DNA of 64,000 nucleotides from Xanthostigma xanthostigma (Eukaryota; Arthropoda; Insecta; Raphidioptera; Raphidiidae): NCBI GenBank assembly GCA_963575645.1, contig OY754468.1, positions 11,594,001 to 11,658,000 of the forward strand, read 5' to 3'. Shown piece by piece: positions 56,896 to 64,000 of this stretch (position 1 is its first letter; each line of letters starts with the position of its first letter). The notes under the pieces were generated by a model. It saw only the letters and a program-made list of their open reading frames with translations, ran no database searches and was not told where the DNA came from. The position numbers and the translations under genes were made by a program.

Positions 56896-57124
56896 TAGCT
56901 ACCGATATTACACTAAAAATAAAAATGATGACCTACTTGACTATCATAACCACAAAAAAAACACCATATTTGACGATTTTTACACGTTGACTGACAATTC
57001 ACATATTAAAAATTGACACGTCGCGGACAACCAAAGCCTTTTGTGTGTTGAACAGACAAAACTTTCAACAAAAAATAATAATTAAAAAATCTATAAACAA
57101 TGAATAGTTTCAAAGTTTGCGCTA

Positions 57125-57346
57125 TTCGGAACCCAAAGGAATGGTGAGACCTCTGGTGAGAAATGCGCCGAACTGCCCTAAGAGGGGGTTTTTTTACAGG
57201 TAAACATTGATTTAGAAAAGCATGAGGCTAACCTAGCCTCCGTCATGCTTTTCTAAATCAATGTTTACTTTATGCTTCCATAGTTTACCTTAGGACAGTT
57301 CGGCGCATTTCTCACCAGAGGTCTCACCATTCCTTTGGGTTCCGAA
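57125..57346. mobile_element. MITE with TTCGGAACCCAAAGGAATGG ends
   Basis: A 222-bp near-perfect hairpin; GGTGAGACCTCTGGTGAGAA and AAACATTGATTTAGAAAAGC pair with their mirrors. Confidence 0.95.
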
Positions 57347-57570
57347 TTGTATAAAAAATTGCTAAAGACAATAATATAGTTCAAGATTATTGACATATTA
57401 ATGCAATTATATGTCTGAAAATATCGTAGTGCCAAATTTCCAACCTAACTCGATTTTTTGAATCTGTCAAGGTTTCTAATGCGTTTTTTTTAAGTAAAAC
57501 TTCTTTTGGCACTGTAGGGTAACGTCGATTAATGAGGTTGAATAAGTAACAAAACATTATAATGTGTATA

Positions 57571-58055
57571 TCTAAATATATAAAAGAAAACCGTGACTGA
57601 TTGACTAATCTATCAACGCACAGGTCAAACCACTGGACGGATTGGGCTGAAATTTAGCATACAAATAGTGATTATGACGTAGGCATCCGCTAAGAACGGA
57701 TTTTTGAAAATTCAACTCTTAGAAGGGTGTAACGAGTGTTCAAAATTTGCACGGAGAAATCATAAGATAGCTGTATCAATTCGAAAATGCGCAGGATTAC
57801 TCCTGTCAACAAATAAATAAACACGTGTTTCATGCTTTTTCAAAATCAACCCCTTCAGGGGGCGAAAAGAGGTAAATAGTTAAAAAATCAACATGGGTGT
57901 CATTTTCAAGGTTTTTCAGGACGTTTATCACGTGACTTCAATCAATTTTTAAATGTATTACTACTACTACGTCCAGAAAGGACTAACTATGACAAATAAT
58001 GGGAATGCATCCGTGTTCCGGCTCAATCGCGTGCGAAGCTGCGGGCAACAGCTAG
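57571..58055 (+). mobile_element. Complete non-autonomous Helitron, 485 bp
   Basis: A|TCTAAATATATAAAAGAAAA at the start; CGCGTGCGAAGCTGCGGG hairpin, CAACAG and CTAG|T at 58052-58055. The inner 5' part matches the element cut by the window start (1-161). Confidence 0.85.
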
Positions 58056-58736
58056 TACTGCATAAAATCCGGCTGTACAACATTACGCTAAGATGGCTGC
58101 GAGGTAATGCGGTTGCATTGTACACAAGAGATCGAATCCGGAGCCTATAATTTTTTTTCTACATATATTCGATTTTTTACTTGTATTCGAAAAATGGATT
58201 GTACACACGATTTATAAAACTGTGTCGTGCAAATAAATACATTTTCAAAATAAATTAATGTTATCTACTGTCCACAATTTGACTTTTATAACCTATTGAT
58301 GTATTAATACTAGGGATGGGACAATATGTCGTTTAAAATCAATTATGCAGCATTCGCACTTTGTTAATTACACTTGAATCCAAAAAAATCTAAAAGCCTG
58401 CGCACACTACACCCGCAAAGCTCGAACTTGCAGCCTGGGTTGCCAGGTGTCCGGCTTTTTACGGTCGTGTCCGGCCAAATATTTACGCGTCCCTGCCGGC
58501 TTTTGATAGGCTTTTGGTCTGTGCACTTTTAATTATAGACTTTTTGATATTTTTCAAGAGTTGGAAATTGCTATTTTTTAATAAAGATCTTTTTGTTTTT
58601 AATCAAAAGAATGGATATAAATATTAATTTTGTAACAAAACTGTGATTCACTATTAAATAATAATTAGATAATAAACAACTTTAATACGAATCCATTTGC
58701 CGAAAGCATTTTTGAAGTAAAACTTCTTTAGGCACG
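58056..58736. other. No gene; TIR-like scrap at 58436-58520
   Basis: GGGTTGCCAGGTGTCCGGC and GTCCGGCCAAATATTTACGC relate to 20538-20600. Otherwise AT-rich. Confidence 0.4.
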
Positions 58737-58967
58737 CTTGACTTGGGGAGTAAATAGTTAATAAATTCTTTTAAATGTATTATAAATTATGCTAATAAAT
58801 ATATTTACATATTTTGCCTGTTAATTAATCAAAATTATATTTTAAACATTTCGTCTTTGTAGATATGTGCAATAGAGTGAGGTTATATTTTGTCGTTAAA
58901 TTAGGATGTCTAATCAAAATATGGTGATAGATTATCGAATATTATTGTATCATTTTTATATATTATA

Positions 58968-60278
58968 CTAGCGGTCCCGCCCGGTTTCACCCGGGTGCAA
59001 AAGAACGAATGGGGAAGGAAGGGACATGAGTACACACATTCATCTTAGTTTATCGAGATGAATGTTGTGTCCAAATTTCATGATGATCGGAGTTACCGTT
59101 CAAAAGTTTTTGTCGATAAAAAATTGGTTGTCTGTAAAGTCGGTTTACGGACGATAGTTTTACGTGATAACGTATTCCGTAATACATAACCTAAACCTCC
59201 CAAAATTTGGTTTCAATCCGCTTATCCTTGGTGTCGGAATGATAAGAAATGTCAAAAGTGACGTTTGCAACTTACAAAGTATTATGTTCTAATAATAATT
59301 AGTTATTCCAATACTTAACTTAGAAGGCTTTGCATTTCACAATATACTAATGTCAAAAATTGAATTAAACATTAGAAATGCAGCTGTTTTCATGTTAAGA
59401 CAAGACATACGTTTGCTTCTAATTTCCATGTACGGCAAACAAAGACAACCGACCGCGTCGCGCCATGCATTACACAACATTGCATTTATACAGCTATTTT
59501 TCTATATAAATTTGTATAAAATATTTTTCTATATAAATTTGTATAAAAAAACTGTTTAGGCAAATTCTGTTATACGAAATCTATGTAAAATGTTCCCCTC
59601 TTTCGTTTAAGACTGGTTTCAAACCGATCTGATTTAAATTGAGCGAGAAATTAGCAAAAAGCACGCACAGGGTCAGGCGGAACGTTACGCGTTAGGAATG
59701 TTAGGAACGTTACGTTACACTTTTTCGAACATGCAGCCGGTGTTTTATCAATTTATAAGATTGGTGATTCATCAATTTATAAGACGTTATCACGTCAAAA
59801 GCAGTAGATATTTAAACTTTTTTTAACTAATAATTTTTTTTAAATGAATTAAATAAAATTAAAATAAATTTAAATGTAAGCTTTAGAAGAAAGAAATGTA
59901 AAAAATAAAAAAAAATAAATAAAAAATAAAAATATATTTGCCCAACGTGGGGCTCGAACCCACAACCCTGATATTGACAGACGCATGCTCTACCGATTGA
60001 TCTACCTGATGTTGTGTTCTTGGATCACTAATATGAGTATATCTAGTTGGTGCATTTCACATGAATAAAAGCTTATTTTTGAGACACATTTTGCAACATT
60101 TTTCATTAAAGCTCCGCTCCTAATGGTCGTAGCGTAATATTATATAGCCTATAGCCTTCCTCGGTAAATGGGCTATCCAACAAAATTTTTTTTTTTCAAT
60201 TTGAACCAGTAGTTCCTGAGATTAGCGCGTTCAAACAAACAAACAAACAAACTCTTCAGCTTTATATATTAGTATAGA
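58968..60278 (-). mobile_element. Helitron, 1.3 kb, minus strand, with tRNA relic
   Basis: The minus strand starts A|TCTATACTAATATATAAAGC at 60278 and ends with a CCGGGTGAAACCGGGCGGG hairpin and CTAG at 58971-58968. It contains no Rep/helicase and carries a tRNA-like sequence (59940-60012). Internal blocks are shared with 34925 and 35745. Confidence 0.9.
59940..60012 (-). pseudogene. tRNA-Lys-derived relic inside a Helitron
   Basis: On the minus strand GTAGATCAATCGGTAGAGC (box A), GGGTTCGAGCCCCAC (intact T arm) and GTTGGGC (3' acceptor strand) match tRNA-Lys(CTT) in pattern. The 5' acceptor strand and the lower anticodon stem no longer pair and the loop reads CTGTCAA, so it is not a functional tRNA. 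Confidence 0.7.
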
Positions 60279-60279
60279 T

Positions 60280-60730
60280 ATGGCAGGAAGAAGTTTTACT
60301 TCAGTCGTGTGGTCTAAAGCACACTCGCTTTTTCTTTACAATCTGACTGAATACAGAACAGGCTAAGTTAAATAACGGTATTTTTGTTGGAACGGTTCAG
60401 TCGTCCAATCGGCTGTAATTTCGCCCAGCCCTAGCAGTATACACATTGTGCAACTATGTGGTTAGCCTCCGTGTACGTTTTGATACAAACTACCATCATG
60501 TTAAAAAAAAATTAATACACTTTCGTTATCATGTTACATTATGTACACACAAATGTACGTAGATTGTGGGGTACTGAGTGAAACCTAGATAACCTTATCG
60601 AACGAAGACCTTGCCGACACTCTTTATTTAAACCCTCACATTAAAAGTGCACTGAAAATTAATTCAAACATTTTAAAAAAAGCGAGTGTGCTTTAGACCA
60701 CACGACTGAAGTAAAACTTCTTCCTGCCAT
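60280..60730. mobile_element. MITE with ATGGCAGGAAGAAGTTTTAC ends
   Basis: 451 bp with about 60-bp inverted ends running ..GTCGTGTGGTCTAAAGCACA... It begins one base after the Helitron 5' tip. Confidence 0.9.
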
Positions 60731-60985
60731 AATTATTTTAAATATATTTATTAAGAATAATGCGCAAATACCTCAAATTTGCTCATGTTAAATTCATAAA
60801 CGAACAGTAATATGCAGTCGGTTCGTCTCAAAGTTTATCGAACACAATACAACCTCACTCTGTAGCACGTATCTACAAAATATAATTTTTGATTTATTAA
60901 TAGGCAAAATATGTATACTTATATTTATTAACATAATTTATAATACATTTAAAAGGATTTATTAACTAACCTACATTATTTCCCG

Positions 60986-61117
60986 TTACAAAATGCAGCA
61001 AAATTCGATAAAATGTATTTTTAATACAAAAACAATTGTTTTCATTTTAAACGTAAAATGCTTAGTTGTCCAAAAAAAAAAAAAAAGAATTTTGATTGAT
61101 GCTCCGTCTTTGTCGAA
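60986..61117. other. Short AT-rich spacer
   Basis: Ends in an A-rich run; nothing seen. Confidence 0.4.
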
Positions 61118-61440
61118 GGTATGTAAATAGTCCGTCCATCACGGGAATCGAGTCTAGAAGCTTTTTCCCGCTTAGCTGTTTGAAAACTGTTGTCCTCATA
61201 CATCGACAAACGTCGCGGTCAGTTTGCCAACTAAGCGTGTAATTGCAGTGAGTTCAGATGAACTACTGAACTGTATTGTACCTCTGATAGCTTAGTTGTC
61301 GTACCGTGTTGTATGCGCAAGAGTTCTCATATTGTGCTGTATAAACGCACCGGTAGCGGACGCTTGTTTTGTATTACAACTGTTACGTGCGTAGCATGTT
61401 GTTGCGGTTTAAAAACATTATTTTTTTGTGATGTAACTAC
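61118..61440 (+). repeat. Dispersed repeat R1, copy 4
   Basis: GTATGTAAATAGTCCGTCCA, TTGAAAACTGTTGTCC, CATCGACAAACGTCGCGG, TCAGATGAACTACTGAACT, GAGTTCTCATATTGTGCTG, TAAACGCACCGGTAGCGGAC. The AATAAA block of other copies is missing here. Confidence 0.6.
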
Positions 61441-61599
61441 AAATTTACGGTTTCCGGATTTTTTCCTTTACTTGTGCTATAAGACATTGCTTCTTGCCCA
61501 TGATTCTAGATCAACGGGAAGGATCCTATAGGTTTTGAGTCCCAAGAGTCTCGACGGACGGACAACAAAGTGATTGCCTATAAGGGTTCTTTTTTTTCC

Positions 61600-61790
61600 T
61601 TCAGAGGTACGAAATCCTAAAAATGTCTGTTGGATTGGAGAATACTTATGGCTTGGTTTGACCAATATTCGAGGTATATTAAATGAAACGACATCACAAA
61701 ATATCCACGGGCGGACACGGAATTCGAAGTCACGACAGTTTGATTCAAAGACAAGCACGCTAGCCGTTACACCGAGTTGAAACAACAGCG
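61600..61790 (-). mobile_element. Possible second SINE type, tRNA-like head
   Basis: The minus strand reads CTCGGTGTAACGGCTAGCGT (box A-like), then GACTTCGAATTCC (box B-like), followed by a body with GTTTCATTTAATATACCTCG. One copy only in the window, so the family cannot be confirmed. Confidence 0.35.
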
Positions 61791-62416
61791 CTGTAAGTCT
61801 AACATACATAGAAATATCGTCATAAATCAACGATCGGTTAGCTCAGAACAAAATAGTAAATATGTACGTGTATAAGTAATAAAAGCGCGCTCATAATAGC
61901 ATAGTCCGGATTAATTTCCCGGCAAAATTGCTTGGAATGCGACTGTTTCTAAGCGGCGGAGAGAAGTTTAATTATTGGAGTAGTTACGCATCGCAATATT
62001 TCAACTTCCACTTGCATATACGTCACAACACAAAACTTGTATGTCTGAGCTCCCGGCGCAGACGAAGTTTGCGAAACTTTTATGTATATATATAAATGGA
62101 GTACACACAGGTACACACTCCTATATATACCGGGTGGTTCACGAGAAAAAAGCAAAATAATCGGGCAGATTGAGTCGGGATCACAAACCACACAGTTTTG
62201 ACTCGATTCCGATGTATAGTCCGGGAGTGAAGTAACACTTCTTTAACGCAGTCCCAATTAGGCACGATCCGAAATTAGACTAGTCCAAAGCCCGCCGGAC
62301 ACCACCGAATTTAGTCATAATTTTTTTTTGTTATTGGAAATTACAAAGATATATTTTTTGAAGACTTTAGTGTCGTAAGATTTTTTTGAAATTTGCAATA
62401 ATGTAGAAATTTACAT
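61791..62416. other. No gene seen
   Basis: Contains a TATATATATA run near 62090 and an A/T-rich tail. Minus-strand open frames of 61-80 codons have no motif. Confidence 0.4.
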
Positions 62417-63223
62417 TAGGGGAGGACGGGGTCAATTGTAACACGGGTCAATAGTAACTGACTATTTTAGTGACATCTACCAACAAAATGAGAAAATGAT
62501 TCTACTGCATTGATGTACATTCAGTCACCAGCGACTGAGTGTACAACAATGCAGTAGTAGGGGAAGGATCGGGAATGGCGCTCACTGGGTAATGGCGCTC
62601 ACCTCTGTAACTCTGTCAAAAAGGAACGTAGCAACACGTCACGTCGCGTGAAGCGCGAGGGGAGGGGGCCTCTAATAGACAGCGATGCAAACGGACAGTC
62701 AGCTCGCGTAATGCGACCATGAAGAGCGTTTCTTCGTTTGCGGCCGCGCTGATCTAATTTTTGATTAGATGCTGAACAAGTTAAGTTGTTGGGCTCGCTA
62801 TACTATGGACTCAGTGTTGTTGATTTGCGTAAACTTGTTTATAAATTTGCTGTGCGCAACAATATCAAAAACAATTTTGATCAAAGCAGAAAAACAGCCG
62901 GATTGGATTGGGTACACTTCTTTATGAGACCCTGAGCGGCATTACCCAAAATCAGGGGCAATGCCGCTCAAACATGTTTTTTTAATAATGCTTTCCTACT
63001 ACTAGTAGGTGAAAGATATATGCTTTTGTTGTTAAATTGTTGATTACTCGATAATTAGAGACTTTGTTACTCTTCTTAATTTTGATTTATAACAAATAAT
63101 TTAAAAAATACACCATGTTTTCCTTAAGTGAACGCCATTCCCCCGTCCTACCCTATCATTTTGTTGGTAGATGTCACTAAAATAGTCACTGTTACAATTG
63201 ACCCCGTCCTGCGTCCTCCCCTA
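62417..63223. mobile_element. MITE with TAGGGGAGGACGGGGTCAAT ends
   Basis: Inverted ends of about 75 bp (..AATTGTAACA..TGACTATTTTAGTGACATC, CCAACAAAATGA). A second MITE with related but different ends is nested inside. Confidence 0.9.
62558..63155. mobile_element. Nested MITE with TAGGGGAAGGATCGGGAATG ends
   Basis: Left TAGGGGAAGGATCGGGAATG and right (mirrored) TAGGGTAGGACGGGGGAATG, then GGCGYTCAC. A CTACTGCATTG..CAATGCAGTAG hairpin sits just outside its left tip. Confidence 0.8.
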
Positions 63224-64000
63224 TTTACGGAATGACTATCGACGGTTGCATTGTTATTTTTAAACAGCCTGTATACGAAAAAATCTACCAGACGCATAAA
63301 GATATAGTACCATATTTATATCGATGTGCCCGAATACAGATTTTAGCATTTACGGAAAAACTTTTAAAGCGAAGCTATAAAATATTGTATTCCTTGTCTA
63401 TAGCGTTTCTATAAAAATGTACTGCGAATTCTATAATACAGGTGAGCAGAAACATTTAATGAATTATCACACAAATTTCAACATGTTTGTAGTCCAAGAG
63501 GTGATTACGAATTTAGAGTAGGTAGGCATTTAAGACACGCCAAAAAATCTACCAAGTTTGCGAAAAAATTATCCCCAAAAAATATTCTTTAGAGACTTTT
63601 TATATTTTATATTATAAAGAGGTCAAGTTTGTAAGTTTGGATGTAGAAGGTAATCTCCAAAACTACTCATCCGATTTCAAAAAAATTTACACCAATATTT
63701 AGAATAACTTTGAGAATGGACATAGGCTATATATTATCGCGTTACAATAAAAGCGCTTTTTTGTGGGCCGCTATCCTAACTAAATGTGAATTTGTTTGTT
63801 TGTTACGCTTTCACGCGTAAACCGCTGAACAGATTTCGATAAATTTTGGCAAGTAGACAGATTGCATCCCGAGGAAGGACATAGGGTACCTTTTGTCTCA
63901 AAAAAAAAATGAAGGGAGTGAAACCCATAATTTCTCAAGTTAGGATATGAAAATTCATATTTAGGCTTTTGGTAAGAAATAAAGGATTACCTACGTGTTT
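63224..64000. other. No gene; Helitron-like 5' text from about 63601
   Basis: ATATTATAAAGAGGTCAAGT at 63612 and CATAGGCTATATATTATCGC at 63722 match Helitron interiors (compare 1880-1920). The next unit from 63790 repeats ACCGCTGAACAGATTTCGAT-type text. The element runs off the window. Confidence 0.45.

Larger units (their letters stand above)
58737..60985. repeat. Inverted repeat bracketing a Helitron and a MITE
   Basis: 58737-58890 (AGTTAATAAATTCTTTTAAA, ATTTTGCCTGTTAATTAATC, AGTGAGGTTATATTTTG) mirrors 60841-60985. The Helitron at 58968 and the MITE at 60280 lie between the arms. Confidence 0.7.

Overview
The window reads as AT-rich nuclear DNA of an arthropod, most likely an insect. I see no bacterial or organellar gene organisation. 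Coding density is very low, and nearly everything recognisable is a transposable-element relic: Helitrons ending in hairpin-CTAG, tRNA-headed SINEs with a common body, hAT elements with 8-bp target duplications, TTAA- and TTA-targeting MITEs, Tc1/mariner transposase relics, one LINE reverse-transcriptase relic, and many long foldback (palindromic) elements. The species cannot be fixed from the sequence alone.

Layout. 0-2.2 kb: Helitron ends, a 212-bp tandem array and a Tc1 transposase relic. 2.2-5.2 kb: the best candidate spliced gene, plus strand, with two alternative terminal exons that each encode the same short W/TPE domain, separated by a 1.26-kb foldback element. 5.2-17.1 kb: foldback elements, ending in a 2.5-kb giant palindrome. 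17.6-19.4 kb: a repeat unit into which two unrelated MITEs have inserted 9 bp apart; its unfilled paralogue lies at 48.9-49.5 kb. 20-28 kb: SINEs, a complete small Helitron, hAT and mariner-type elements. 28.9-35.4 kb: an inverted duplication with broken arms flanking the only long intronless ORF (380 codons from its first ATG, 30006-31148). 35-45 kb: Helitron pieces, a gutted mariner transposase, hAT elements, and a palindrome containing a TTAA MITE. 45.5-46.3 kb: LINE RT relic. 46.7-48.5 kb: a foldback whose right arm took a SINE and then a hAT element. 51-57 kb: foldbacks, including a 1.47-kb perfect-centre palindrome built of four 135-bp palindromic units. 57.5-60.7 kb: two Helitrons (one carrying a tRNA-Lys-like relic) and a MITE abutting one of them. 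62.4-63.2 kb: a MITE inside a MITE.

How the parts relate. There is no operon-like cooperation. What unites the window is a set of foldbacks that share TACAGGGTG-type ends but differ inside, with TA targets where visible; a Tc1/mariner-superfamily transposase is the obvious candidate mobiliser. Several nested insertions can be ordered in time because an opposite arm or a paralogue preserves the empty site. The two items I would follow first are the inverted-repeat-flanked 380-aa ORF and the gene with duplicated terminal exons. All functional calls rest on reading alone; no database search was possible.
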